Notes: generated from the letters alone by a model not told the origin. DNA of 64,000 nt from DAOQAU01 sp964640325 (GCA_964640325.1 CAZXID010000005.1:12659-76658); one strand, 5' to 3'; counted from the first letter of the stretch, positions 24,238 through 33,185 are shown. A program made the numbers and translations.

Positions 24238-24877
24238 AATTGTAACTGTTCACCAGCCCTTGTACTATCAACGCCCAGCCATCGACCGCGATAAATATAA
24301 GGAGTTTGAACGGTAGTGATATGATTGTCGGTGATAGCATGAACATCCCCAGAGCAAGCAGAATGTTTGCAACCACCAAGTCAAGTACGATAAACGGCAC
24401 AAATATTATAAATCCGATTTCAAATGCCGTCTTTAGTTCGCTTATGATAAAAGCAGGCGCTACTTGCCAGACTGTGAGTTCTTCGGGAGATTTTGGCGGG
24501 TTCTTTTGGGAAAGAGAAACAAAAAACTCCAAATCCGATTCTCTGGTCTGCTTCATCATAAATTCTTTTAAAGGTTTTGATCCCTGTTCTATAGCAAGAA
24601 CAATATTTCCGTTTTTGTTATAGGGAACACTTCCTAATTCATACATTTTTTGGAAAACGGGCCCCATTGTATAAAAAGTCAAAATCATGGAAAGCCCTAT
24701 TATTACAATGCCTGGAGGAACTTGCTGGGTGCCCAGTGCGGTTTTGAGCATTGAAAAAACAATGGTAAATCTCAAAAAGCTTGTCATGCAGCTGAATACA
24801 AAAGGCAGTAACGAAAAAACAGTCATTACTATAAGCATTTGTATAACAGGGTTCATATCTTTTAAAACTGTATCCAT
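24236..24877 (-). CDS. fliP: Flagellar export apparatus protein FliP
   Basis: 213 residues. FliP forms the core of the FliPQR export gate. The conserved TSFLRFTIVFSMLKTALGTQ and the GLSMILTFYTMGPVF region are present, with membrane segments before and after a loop at ~85-130. The N-terminus begins directly with the first core helix. Many FliP proteins carry a cleavable signal peptide, and this one lacks it, as in injectisome SctR. The start overlaps the fliO stop (TAATG). Confidence 0.95.
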   Translation of the reverse strand: MDTVLKDMNPVIQMLIVMTVFSLLPFVFSCMTSFLRFTIVFSMLKTALGTQQVPPGIVIIGLSMILTFYTMGPVFQKMYELGSVPYNKNGNIVLAIEQGSKPLKEFMMKQTRESDLEFFVSLSQKNPPKSPEELTVWQVAPAFIISELKTAFEIGFIIFVPFIVLDLVVANILLALGMFMLSPTIISLPFKLLIFIAVDGWALIVQGLVNSYN

Positions 24878-25308
24878 TAATTACTTCCTTGCATTGCTTT
24901 CAATTTTTCGGCCAATTCTTTCATAACTGGACCTTTGCTTTTTCTGGCTTTTTTAAAATCAATTATTGAAGCCATATCTCTTATGCTTTCGACTCCGTCA
25001 AAGGTGGGAAGTTCATGGCTTCTGTCCTGTCTTGTTTCGGGCGCACTTATTAAAGGTCTTTCTTCCAAATGCGAGATTAAAGAGGTTCTGTCTATATCAG
25101 AAGCCACTAAAAATCTTTGTTCACCTGCTTTTATAACAAAAAGAGTTTTTCTTGCAGATAGGTTAAGAGAATCTTCAATTTTTAAAAAATTTGATTTTTT
25201 TGAAAAAGACCCCGTATTTGAGACGAATTTGAACACAAACAGTGCAATGAAAATTACTCCTATCATTGCCATTGTGTATATAGAAAAATTAACTAAATAT
25301 CCTGTCAT
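24877..25308 (-). CDS. fliO: FliO-like flagellar biosynthesis protein
   Basis: 143 residues: a single N-terminal membrane helix (about residues 8-28), then a small cytoplasmic domain with the FliO-type ARKTLFVIKAGEQRFLVAS segment, then a charged tail. FliO stabilises FliP during gate assembly. The family is poorly conserved, so the call rests on this motif and on its position directly before fliP. Confidence 0.8.
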   Translation of the reverse strand: MTGYLVNFSIYTMAMIGVIFIALFVFKFVSNTGSFSKKSNFLKIEDSLNLSARKTLFVIKAGEQRFLVASDIDRTSLISHLEERPLISAPETRQDRSHELPTFDGVESIRDMASIIDFKKARKSKGPVMKELAEKLKAMQGSN

Positions 25309-25422
25309 TTACTACTAATCCTTCACTTTTTTGCTTTTGTTTTCCGCTTATTATTTACTGTTTTTTATTGTTTAGTCAAGACCTTGCTTTTTTTAAAAAT
25401 TTCACTTACTCAGCTTTTCAGT

Positions 25423-26589
25423 CTATATATCCTGTTCATCAAGTTCAAAATCACTGTAATCAAACTCTTCCTCTTCTTCGGCGGTTGCTTGTTCTTGAAT
25501 TTGGGCAACAGGCTCTTCACCGTCGCCTATAATTTCTGCGTTTGCTTGTGAAATTTCCTGCGCCTGAGCTTTTTGCGACGCAAAAACCTCATCGATTTTG
25601 ACTCCGTATCTGTCATTAATTATGACAAGTTCGCCGCTTGCGATGGTTTTATCCTCCACTTTAAGCGTAATTTTGTTGTCATAAACCGAGCTTATATCTA
25701 CAACAAGTCCTTGTTCAATGCTTTTAAGCTCTCCCAGTGTTATTTTTACCGAGTCAAACTTGGCATCCATTTCTACCTGAATATTATCCCAAAGGTTTTG
25801 AGATAAAGTGCTTTCGTTCATATTATGTCCTCCGTTGATATTTTCTAAAGATGTTATTAATCCCGGATTTGGGGTGATTCTGAAATCTTTGCGGTAATCT
25901 TTGTAAATAAGCTGCATCTCTTGAATATTACTGTCTTCAAAGATTACCAAATCTTCTTTTTCAAGGTTTTTTAAATCTTTTAAGTGAAATTTTGTGGTTC
26001 CAACTTTTATGTCTACTTCTACAGGGCTTTTAGAAAAATCTGAAATGTCGTATTTTTCATTAAGAAATAAAATTTCTTCCGGAGCTAAAAGAGTTTGGGG
26101 GATAGAAATAATATATTTGCCAAAATCCTTATTTTCCTTACTTTTGAAAAAGAAAGTCAAGTGTATTATATCCTGCGAAGATTGGTTCGAATGGGTTTTG
26201 GAAGAAAGTGTCTCGGAGATGTTTTTATAGATAAATTCGTTAAATGCGGTGATTATTTTTGCTTCAAGTTCAGTCAGCGAAGTCATTGAAAAGGCCTGTT
26301 CGTTTGGGCCTAAAATATTGTTTAAAACGCTTTTTACGCCATTTTCTGAAATTCTTAAGAAAACTTCGTTTTGTTTATTAAAACGTATTTTAGTTACAAA
26401 ATAATCTTCGCCTTTAAAAAGAATATTAAGGTTTTTGCTTACGGAAATGAGCTTATAATCGAAGATTTCAGAGAAAAAATTGTTACTTGAGTCTTGGATT
26501 TTTGGCAAGAAAGCAGAAGAAAACCAATTATATTGGTTGTACAATTCATTTTTATCGGTTAATTTGGTATCCGTATAAGTACTGTTCAT
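25423..26589 (-). CDS. fliN: Flagellar motor switch protein FliN-like (with long N-terminal region)
   Basis: 388 residues from the ATG at 26589 (a TTG directly before it is an alternative). The C-terminal SpoA/FliN domain is at about residues 263-335: MDAKFDSVKITLGELKSIEQ, VVDISSV, then ASGELVIINDRYGVKIDEVF. A strongly acidic tail follows (EEEEEFDYSDFELDEQDI). The first ~260 residues have no clear match but recall the FliM/FliY middle region. It probably forms the rotor C-ring and takes part in torque switching. Weak ribosome-binding site. Confidence 0.85.
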   Translation of the reverse strand: MNSTYTDTKLTDKNELYNQYNWFSSAFLPKIQDSSNNFFSEIFDYKLISVSKNLNILFKGEDYFVTKIRFNKQNEVFLRISENGVKSVLNNILGPNEQAFSMTSLTELEAKIITAFNEFIYKNISETLSSKTHSNQSSQDIIHLTFFFKSKENKDFGKYIISIPQTLLAPEEILFLNEKYDISDFSKSPVEVDIKVGTTKFHLKDLKNLEKEDLVIFEDSNIQEMQLIYKDYRKDFRITPNPGLITSLENINGGHNMNESTLSQNLWDNIQVEMDAKFDSVKITLGELKSIEQGLVVDISSVYDNKITLKVEDKTIASGELVIINDRYGVKIDEVFASQKAQAQEISQANAEIIGDGEEPVAQIQEQATAEEEEEFDYSDFELDEQDI

Positions 26590-26695
26590 CAAAAAAGCAT
26601 CCCCGCCCTGTTTATGTAGGCTTTAAGCCATACTTCTCCCCAAGACTAGGATAATGCTTTAAGGCAAATCACACATCAACTGTTTGTTGTATATT

Positions 26696-27529
26696 TTACT
26701 GTGCATGTCTGAGTTGGGTGTATATTTGAAAGTCTTTTTTGTTTTTTTGAATAATTTCAATAATTTTATAATTATGAGGTTCTTCAACAAGTGAAGGTGT
26801 GCTTATGTGGTAAATTCCGTCTTTTTTAATTTCTCCGTTTGCGTGATAGTGACCTGAAATTATTGCTATGACATTGTTGTGTTTTTTAAGAAGTTCTTTA
26901 TAGTCTTCTGCTTTATAAGTTGAGTGTGTGCGGTTGTAATAAGGGGCTTCAATCGGAAAATGTTGCAAAATGATGATACTTTTATTTCTGTACTGCGTTA
27001 ATTTTTTATCAAGCCAGCTCAAGGTTTCCTTTTTATAGTAACCGGAAGGCCCAGGTATCACTTCTTTTGCTCCGTCAACAACGATAAATACAAATCCGTT
27101 TTTTTTGAAAATATAATTTGCACTCCATGGTTTGCACCAACGGGAATATCTGCGAACAATTTTCATATAATCTTTTTTTGTAAGATTTTGAGATTTAAAA
27201 ACTTCATGATTGCCTATTACGACGTAGTAAGGAATTTTAAGTTTGTTTGCTTCCTGTAAAAAGGCTTTAAGATCGAGTTTGTTTGCAGAATCAATGTTGT
27301 CGCCGGTAAACACAACAAAATCAACGTTTTTGATTGTGTTTATATCATAAATTGTTTTGTTAATATATTTTTCAGAACCTTCAACATCTCTTTGGGTATA
27401 TTGGGTTGAATTTTTAGAAAAGTGGGAATCTGTTATCTGGATGAATTTTATATTTTGTGCAAACGAACAATTACCAAAAACAATAAAAAAAACAAAAACA
27501 ATAGAAAATAAAGACATTAATTTCTTCAT
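26696..27529 (-). CDS. Exported calcineurin-like metallophosphoesterase
   Basis: 277 residues. A signal peptide (MKKLMSLFSIVFVFFIVFGN, ending SFA) predicts a periplasmic or surface location. The metal ligands of the superfamily are in order: D-x-H in ITDSHF, GDN in FTGDNIDS, GNHE, and GHYH near residue 227. Closest in pattern to the Icc/CpdA-like group; the substrate is not determinable. Divergent from the ArnT-like gene. AAGAGGA is about 16 nt upstream of the chosen ATG, further than usual. Confidence 0.88.
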   Translation of the reverse strand: MKKLMSLFSIVFVFFIVFGNCSFAQNIKFIQITDSHFSKNSTQYTQRDVEGSEKYINKTIYDINTIKNVDFVVFTGDNIDSANKLDLKAFLQEANKLKIPYYVVIGNHEVFKSQNLTKKDYMKIVRRYSRWCKPWSANYIFKKNGFVFIVVDGAKEVIPGPSGYYKKETLSWLDKKLTQYRNKSIIILQHFPIEAPYYNRTHSTYKAEDYKELLKKHNNVIAIISGHYHANGEIKKDGIYHISTPSLVEEPHNYKIIEIIQKNKKDFQIYTQLRHAQ

Positions 27530-27613
27530 AATATTTGCAAAAATCCTCTTATTATGTTAAACTTCCTTCGTAATTGTAACATAAAAAGGTCTTTTTTAAC
27601 AAAAGGAGAGTAT

Positions 27614-29443
27614 ATGAAAGAAATTTTGCAAAATGTTTTCGGAAATTCCGATAATAGTGCCTTGAATAAATCAAAGGTATTCTTGAAAAACATGATAAGT
27701 AATCATCCCGAGATGTTTACGGTTTTGTTTTTGTTTTTTATGTGTCTGCTCTTTTTGTTTTTCGGATTGAATTTTTATCCTTTGATTGACGTTGATGAGA
27801 CAAGATATGCTGTTATTGCCAAAAATCTTATAGGTTCAAGGGATTGGAATAGTCTTATGCTTAACTACGAACCGTTTTTAGAAAAGCCGCCCTTATATTT
27901 TTGGCTTGTTGCTTTATCTATAAAAATATTTGGGGGGATGAGCGCTTTTGCCGTAAGATTCCCGATGGCAATTTTAGCCTCATTTTTGACTTTCTTTACA
28001 TACTTTTTTGGGAAAAAAGTTATATCAAGAAAATTTGGAATAATTAGCGCATTGGTTCTTTTGACAAGTATTTTCTTCTTAATTCTTTCGCATGTCGCAA
28101 TATTAGATATAGTTTTAACGGTTTTTGTCGCAAGCGCTCTTTATTGTGGTGTGTTGACAGATTTTTGTGAGCCTAAGTTTAAAAAATATTATTGGTTTTA
28201 TTTTTATCTTTTTATGGGGTTTGGAGTTTTGGCAAAAGGGGTTCTTGCATTTGTACTTCCGCTTCTTATAATATTTGTTTATAAATTGGCGCTAAAAGAT
28301 GTTAAGGAAATGTTTAGGCCTATGCATATTTTGCCCGGAGTTATAGTTTTTTTCGCAGCGGTGTTGCCCTGGCATATAATTATGTACCTTGAGTACGGAA
28401 ATGTTTTTGTAAAAGAATATTTTCTTCTTCACCACTTTGCAAGGTTTATTGACTCTGCAAATATAGGCAGAGAAAGGCCTTTTTGGTATTTTATTCCGGT
28501 TTTCTTGTTAGGTTTCTTGCCTTGGACTCTCGTTTTTATTGCAGCTGCTGTTCGCGGATTTAATAAGCTTGCCGATAAGTTTGAGTCTTTGCAGGGTAAT
28601 TTAAAAACTAAGCTTGCTTGTTTGTTTGAGGTTGAAACAAACGAACAAAAATTGCTTTTGTTTGCTTGGCTTTATTTTATATTGGGCTTTTTATTCTTCT
28701 CATTATCAAGCACAAAATTGCCTACTTATATTTTACCTGTTTTTCCCGCTGCCGCACTTATTACGGGGCATTTTTGGTGGAAAAATGATGAAAAATTTGA
28801 AGATGAAAAAGCAATAGGATTTTGTACTAAAATTATTGCGGCAGTATTTATCATTACAGCTTTGGTCTTGAGTATAGGGTATTTGTTCCTTCCTCCAGAT
28901 ATCAAAGTTATGACTGAGCACTTTAAATCAATTGCGGTAAACGGTACTTTTCTTTTAAGTATATTTTTGCTTTTAAGGCTTGATACAAAGCGTTCTTTGT
29001 CGATATTTTCAGGTTATATTTTCCTTATGTTATTTATGATATCTTTAGGGGTTTCGTGTATTTTTAACTTTGTTTATCAATTCGGGCAGAATGAGCTCGT
29101 TACCTATGCTTCAACGGCTCAAGACGGGGTGTCGCAGTTGGTCACTTTTGATTTTGCTGTTAAACCCAGCATTATGACCGAGTACGGTAACAAAGTCCAT
29201 TTTATTACAGATTCCGATTTTGATTTACTTGATGAAAAACTTAAATTTAAAAGCGCACCGACTTTTGTAATTATCAAAAATAAAAGCATGCAGGATGCAA
29301 ATTTTGCGGGTAAAATTAATTCCAGACTGGAATTAATTTCTGAAGGTCGGAAGTATTCTTTGTATGTCAAGGATGTTAATAACAAATATAAAGATAATAC
29401 GAGATTTTTTGCGGTTCAAAAAATAGGCATGCTCGATTATTAA
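27614..29443 (+). CDS. ArnT/PMT-like membrane glycosyltransferase (GT39/GT83 type)
   Basis: 609 residues from the ATG at 27614 with AAAGGAGAG upstream; the frame opens 60 bp earlier without a site. The first periplasmic loop contains the catalytic-type Asp-Glu pair DVDETRYAVIAKNL and then EPFLEKPPLYFW, followed by about ten further membrane segments and a soluble C-terminal domain. These enzymes use polyprenyl-phosphate sugars to modify lipid A, glycans or proteins on the outer face of the inner membrane. The donor sugar is unknown. A strong terminator follows. Confidence 0.9.
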   Translation: MKEILQNVFGNSDNSALNKSKVFLKNMISNHPEMFTVLFLFFMCLLFLFFGLNFYPLIDVDETRYAVIAKNLIGSRDWNSLMLNYEPFLEKPPLYFWLVALSIKIFGGMSAFAVRFPMAILASFLTFFTYFFGKKVISRKFGIISALVLLTSIFFLILSHVAILDIVLTVFVASALYCGVLTDFCEPKFKKYYWFYFYLFMGFGVLAKGVLAFVLPLLIIFVYKLALKDVKEMFRPMHILPGVIVFFAAVLPWHIIMYLEYGNVFVKEYFLLHHFARFIDSANIGRERPFWYFIPVFLLGFLPWTLVFIAAAVRGFNKLADKFESLQGNLKTKLACLFEVETNEQKLLLFAWLYFILGFLFFSLSSTKLPTYILPVFPAAALITGHFWWKNDEKFEDEKAIGFCTKIIAAVFIITALVLSIGYLFLPPDIKVMTEHFKSIAVNGTFLLSIFLLLRLDTKRSLSIFSGYIFLMLFMISLGVSCIFNFVYQFGQNELVTYASTAQDGVSQLVTFDFAVKPSIMTEYGNKVHFITDSDFDLLDEKLKFKSAPTFVIIKNKSMQDANFAGKINSRLELISEGRKYSLYVKDVNNKYKDNTRFFAVQKIGMLDY

Positions 29444-29461
29444 ATATTTTATTTTTTGTAC

Positions 29462-29500
29462 GGGGAATTTTTGTTGTCAACAAAAATTCCCCTATTTTTT
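29462..29500 (+). terminator. Rho-independent terminator after the ArnT-like gene
   Basis: Inverted repeat of 12-15 bp (GGGGAATTTTTG/CAAAAATTCCCC) followed by T7, beginning 18 bp after the stop codon. Confidence 0.85.
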
Positions 29501-29657
29501 TACTTAAATTCATTAAATTTTCTTCATTAAGATTGTAAAAACTTTTTTTATTCAATAGGGGTAAGGGGCATGGTCAATTGTAAAAATTATTCAAAAATTT
29601 GTTACTTGTACATGATTGTTGAAGGATTAACATAATAATAAAGGGACCGAAGAAAAG

Positions 29658-29911
29658 GTGGATAGCTTTGAACATGTTGGTTTCGGGGTATGTATTAGAG
29701 CAAGGAAGAATGAATTAGAAAAGGGGTGATGGCTAACTAGGCTTTGCGAGGAACGGGGGAAATAACAAATCTGAGAGATGAAGGGATTATTGCTCCGTAA
29801 AAAAGGTTACTGGATTTGGGTATTGAGTTTAATTTTAGGGAAATTAAAAAAAGTTTTTAACAAGCAAAGTTAAATGAAGTGATGAAAAAGATTAAAAAAG
29901 TCGGCTTGTAG
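29658..29911 (+). pseudogene. Decayed HTH/XRE-like gene remnant
   Basis: No intact frame exists in the ~700-bp gap, but conceptual pieces across several frames resemble a small XRE-type regulator. One piece starts at the GTG at 29658 (VDSFEHVGFGVCIRARKNEL, stop at ~29727). A second frame carries NLRDEGIIAP and LLDLGIEFN with internal stops. A third gives EVMKKIKKVGL ending at 29911. The order fits the RARK...L / PS-x-x-L-x-x-L layout of HTH_3 proteins. At least three disruptions are needed. Alternatively the stretch is a non-coding RNA ending at the terminator at 29965. Confidence 0.4.
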
Positions 29912-29964
29912 GTAGGCTAGTACTGAATAATTAGGAGTTTATAAAAATCTGATAGTTGTAGATT

Positions 29965-29990
29965 AACTTGCCTCATGGCAAGTTTTTTTT
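29965..29990 (+). terminator. Rho-independent terminator after the decayed region
   Basis: Perfect 8-bp stem AACTTGCC-TCAT-GGCAAGTT followed by T6. No intact gene ends here, so it is either a relic of the decayed gene or the end of a non-coding transcript. Confidence 0.8.
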
Positions 29991-29992
29991 GG

Positions 29993-30122
29993 TGCTACGC
30001 ACGTAGACACACTGTGTAGATTAATGAAAATGCTTTTGATTAATGTTTTTTGGCTTTTTGATAATGCGCGGGTGTGTATAATGCCAAAATGCGCAATAAT
30101 CCAAGACGTTGCTACGCACGTA
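29993..30122. repeat. 13-bp direct repeat pair (TGCTACGCACGTA) before anmK
   Basis: Identical 13-mers at 29993-30005 and 30110-30122, both followed by (G/A)ACA. They bracket about 104 bp of non-coding sequence between the terminator and anmK. The 29444-30165 gap otherwise holds only the two terminators and the decayed gene. Confidence 0.6.
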
Positions 30123-30153
30123 AACATAAGCGAAGGATTATTTGTTTTTGCGA

Positions 30154-30159
30154 TATAAT
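30154..30159 (+). promoter_or_regulatory. -10 box implying leaderless anmK mRNA
   Basis: TATAAT ends 6 nt before the ATG at 30166 with no ribosome-binding site between. No clear -35 is seen. Confidence 0.45.
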
Positions 30160-30165
30160 CAACTT

Positions 30166-31296
30166 ATGAAAGAATTGGTTTCAAAAAAGGTTATAGCTTT
30201 GATGTCGGGGACTTCATGTGATTCGATTGATGTGGGATTGTGCCAAGTCATGCCTGATTTAACCTGCAAATTAATTGAGGGAATTAATTTTAAGTATCCC
30301 GAGCAGATAAGAGAAAATATTTTTAAAATTTTCAGAAACGAATGTGATTTAAAAGATATTTGTCAAATGAATTTCGCAGTTGGACAATGTTTTGCAGACG
30401 GTGCTAATGAATTAATAAAAAAATACGGAAAGCCTGATTTTATTTCTTCTCACGGACAGACAATTTTTCATTGTCCTTTTGATGAAAAAATTGAAGGAAT
30501 AAACTTGAAAAGTACGCTACAGATAGGCGAATCTTCTGTTATAGCACAAAAAACAGGTTGTATGACAATATCAAATTTTAGAGAAGCAGATATAGCACAA
30601 GGCGGAAACGGCGCGCCGTTGGTTTGTTTTTTTGATGAAAAATGGGCAAGGCTGCTGAAAAAGAATGTTGCCATACAGAATATAGGCGGAATTTCTAATG
30701 TTACGGTGGTATCTGACAGCCGGCAAACCTTCGGCTTTGATAATGCTGTCGGAAACCTTATGATAGATTACTGTGCAAACAAATTCTTTAATCTTCCCTA
30801 TGATAAAGACGGTCAAATCGCATCAAGCGGTGTGGTTTGTGAAAGCTGGCTGAATTGTTTACTGGAAGATGAATACTACATTTGTCCCCCTCCTAAAACA
30901 ACGGGGAGAGAGTATTTTTCGCCTTTGTATATAGAAAATGCGCTTAAATTTGCACCAGAAAAACACGAAGATATTATTGCCACCCTTACGGCATTAACCG
31001 CAAAATCAATCGCAGAGTCTTATGCAAGATTTGTATATTCTGATGTGGATATAAAAGAAGTGATAATAGGAGGCGGCGGGGCTTACAATTTAACTTTGAT
31101 GAAGTTTTTAAGAAAGTATTTGCCAAAGCACATTGAGCTTAAAACGCACGAAGATTATGGAATTTCCAACAATTTTAAGGAAGTTATGGCATTTGCGGTT
31201 TTGGGTTATTGCACTTATTATTCAATTCCGAATAATCTGCCATCTTGTACAGGGGCTAAAAAGAGGGTAGTTTTAGGGAAAATCACTTATTGCTAA
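30166..31296 (+). CDS. anmK: Anhydro-N-acetylmuramic acid kinase
   Basis: 376 residues from the ATG at 30166. It phosphorylates and opens 1,6-anhydro-MurNAc during peptidoglycan recycling. ATP-site motifs: N-terminal MSGTSCDSIDVGL, then SSHGQTIFH, NIGGISNVTV, FDNAVGNLMID, and IIGGGGAYN. In the first motif Ser replaces the usual Gly after Asp, a mild change. The 3' end overlaps convergent nnrD by 24 bp. The short upstream frame (8 codons) lies across the -10 box and was rejected. Confidence 0.95.
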   Translation: MKELVSKKVIALMSGTSCDSIDVGLCQVMPDLTCKLIEGINFKYPEQIRENIFKIFRNECDLKDICQMNFAVGQCFADGANELIKKYGKPDFISSHGQTIFHCPFDEKIEGINLKSTLQIGESSVIAQKTGCMTISNFREADIAQGGNGAPLVCFFDEKWARLLKKNVAIQNIGGISNVTVVSDSRQTFGFDNAVGNLMIDYCANKFFNLPYDKDGQIASSGVVCESWLNCLLEDEYYICPPPKTTGREYFSPLYIENALKFAPEKHEDIIATLTALTAKSIAESYARFVYSDVDIKEVIIGGGGAYNLTLMKFLRKYLPKHIELKTHEDYGISNNFKEVMAFAVLGYCTYYSIPNNLPSCTGAKKRVVLGKITYC

Positions 31297-32133
31297 ATGG
31301 ATATAATCAATAAGATTAGAAGCAAGACAGGAATATTCTCCGAGTTTTTTGCTCGCAATTTCTGCTGTTTTTCCATGAAGATAAACCGCCAAAATGCTTG
31401 CTTCGTAAGGTGTTAGTCCTTGAGCCAGAAACCCAGAAATCATGCCGGTTAAAACATCGCCGCTTCCGCCGTGGGAAAGGGCGGAGTTTCCTGTTTTGTT
31501 AACGTGGATTTTACCCTGCTTATTTGAAATAATTGTTTCGTGGAGTTTTAAAATTGTTGTGCAGTTGTATTCTTCTGAGCATTTTCTTGCAAAAAAATCA
31601 GGCGTTGAAATTATCGCTTCGGTATTTATTCCTAAAAGCCTTGCCAGTTCTTTGGGATGAGGGGTTAAAATTAAATTTTTAATTGGCGGATGTATTTTAA
31701 GCAGTGACAAGATATTTATTCCGTCGGCATCGATTACTATGGGAATATCAGTTTTTATCAAAACTTTAAGCAGTTTTTCAAAAAATTTAATTGTATTTTT
31801 GTTAGTTGAAAGCCCGCAGCCTATAGATATTACCTGATATTTATTCAAAGATTTTTCTAAAATTCTAGAAAAATTTTGGATAAATTTTTCTCCTTCAAGC
31901 GGAAAAAAGATTACATCGGGCGTAAGTGCCGCAACAGAATTTATAACAGGCTCTATGCTTGCAAGACTAACAAGTCCGCAGCCCACTTTTAGTGGTGCCA
32001 GGCTTGAAAAATAAGCCGCTCCCCGATAGTTAAAAGAGCCTGCAATATTTAGCACATGTCCGAAAGTTCCTTTGTTGGAGTTTTGAGGTCTTTGCGGAAG
32101 CAGGTATTGAATATCTTTTTCTTCATAATCCAT
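31273..32133 (-). CDS. nnrD: ADP-dependent NAD(P)H-hydrate dehydratase
   Basis: 286 residues, ribokinase-like fold (YjeF C-terminal/CARKD family). It repairs hydrated NAD(P)H using ADP. Motifs: KGTFGHVLNIAGSFNYRGAA near the N-terminus, LTPHPKELARLLG, and the catalytic GNSALSHGGSGDVLTG. The NnrE epimerase half, often fused, is not present. It overlaps the upstream trmL by 11 bp, giving an operon with trmL and the phosphatidyltransferase. Confidence 0.93.
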   Translation of the reverse strand: MDYEEKDIQYLLPQRPQNSNKGTFGHVLNIAGSFNYRGAAYFSSLAPLKVGCGLVSLASIEPVINSVAALTPDVIFFPLEGEKFIQNFSRILEKSLNKYQVISIGCGLSTNKNTIKFFEKLLKVLIKTDIPIVIDADGINILSLLKIHPPIKNLILTPHPKELARLLGINTEAIISTPDFFARKCSEEYNCTTILKLHETIISNKQGKIHVNKTGNSALSHGGSGDVLTGMISGFLAQGLTPYEASILAVYLHGKTAEIASKKLGEYSCLASNLIDYIHLAISDFP

Positions 32134-32578
32134 TTTGTCTTATAGCCTCGTATAAAACTATTGAAACCGAGTTTGACAGATTCAGGCTTCTTTGCCCTTC
32201 AATCATCGGTATTGTAAGGGAAGCTTTACTGTTTTTTTCTAAAATTTCTTTTGGCAGCCCCCTTGTTTCAGGGCCGAATACAAGAAAATCACCTTCTTTG
32301 AATTTTGCATCAAAAAATGACTTTTTACTTTTCGTTGTCAGATAATAAAAATTAGCATTATTGTATTTTTCTTTCAATTGCTCTAAAGTATCGAATTTGT
32401 ATAAAATTACATTTTCCCAATAATCAAGTCCAGCTCGTTTTGTATATTTGTCGGAAAGTGAAAAGCCTAACTTTCCTACCAAAAAAAGCTCTGCTCCGGT
32501 GCAAGCGCATAACCTTGCAATGTTTCCTGTATTTTGTGGAATTTCGGGCTCAAGTAAAACAATGTTAAACTTTTTCAT
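32123..32578 (-). CDS. trmL: tRNA (cytidine/uridine-34 2'-O)-methyltransferase TrmL
   Basis: 151 residues from the ATG at 32578; a TTG four codons earlier is possible. SPOUT/TrmH-type methyltransferase that modifies the wobble ribose of certain tRNAs. N-terminal FNIVLLEPEIPQNTGNIARL, then LDYWENV, and the knot motifs FGPETRGLP and IPMIEGQRSLNLSNSVSIVL are all characteristic. The start lies inside the end of the upstream gene (translational coupling). Confidence 0.95.
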   Translation of the reverse strand: MKKFNIVLLEPEIPQNTGNIARLCACTGAELFLVGKLGFSLSDKYTKRAGLDYWENVILYKFDTLEQLKEKYNNANFYYLTTKSKKSFFDAKFKEGDFLVFGPETRGLPKEILEKNSKASLTIPMIEGQRSLNLSNSVSIVLYEAIRQNGL

Positions 32579-33185
32579 TTTCAGTTTCAATTTCTTGCTT
32601 GAAAAACTTTTGGCTTTCGAATACCACGGGCAATCCTCTTAAAACGCAGAATTCTATTGCTATAAAAGCCGATATTAAAGCAATAATCTCTATTTTTATA
32701 GCATATTCAAGCTTTAGATACGGGATATTTGCCGCAATCAAAAGAATAAAAGCAAGTACTTTTGCAACGGCATAAGAGATTCTCGAAAATTTTGAGCTGC
32801 AAATAAAATGTCCGAATTTGCTTGATTGCATACTGCATTCACCAAAGGCTGTGTAACCCTGTTCCAAAGCGACACTTCGAAGGCTATCCGTTACAAAACC
32901 TCTTGTAAGTGCTATTAAAGGAAAAGTTATCGGCAGCCAACCCAAAACCGCAAAAGAAACCCAAAAAGCATTTTCTGCGATTCTATCTCCCATAATATCC
33001 AAAACCGCACCTAATTTGGATGTTTCGTTAAATTTTCTTGCCACCCAGCCGTCAACGCCGTCTAATATAAAGGCAATAATGGTAAGTAAAAGCGCCCATA
33101 TATAACCGTAAAAATCATATTGAAAAAGCAGATATATTGCCAAAAAGACCAAAAATATTCTGAAAATACTTATAAAATTTGCCAT
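32565..33185 (-). CDS. CDP-alcohol phosphatidyltransferase (PgsA-like)
   Basis: 206 residues with several membrane helices. The family signature DG-x2-AR-x8-G-x3-D-x3-D is exact in DGWVARKFNETSKLGAVLDI followed by MGD. Members make phosphatidylglycerol phosphate or related phospholipids. The length and N-terminal position of the motif fit PgsA, but the alcohol acceptor cannot be read from sequence. AGGAGGT is upstream of the ATG. First gene of the operon with trmL and nnrD. Confidence 0.9.
   Translation of the reverse strand: MANFISIFRIFLVFLAIYLLFQYDFYGYIWALLLTIIAFILDGVDGWVARKFNETSKLGAVLDIMGDRIAENAFWVSFAVLGWLPITFPLIALTRGFVTDSLRSVALEQGYTAFGECSMQSSKFGHFICSSKFSRISYAVAKVLAFILLIAANIPYLKLEYAIKIEIIALISAFIAIEFCVLRGLPVVFESQKFFKQEIETENEKV

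Noticed and set aside
22286..26589. Virulence-type injectisome rather than flagellum
   Set aside because: FliO, FliD and a FliN-type switch protein are present, and no secretin, needle or SctV/SctN genes typical of injectisomes are in the window.
29540..29990. RNase P RNA, tmRNA or SRP RNA
   Set aside because: None of the conserved sequence landmarks of these RNAs that I know are present.
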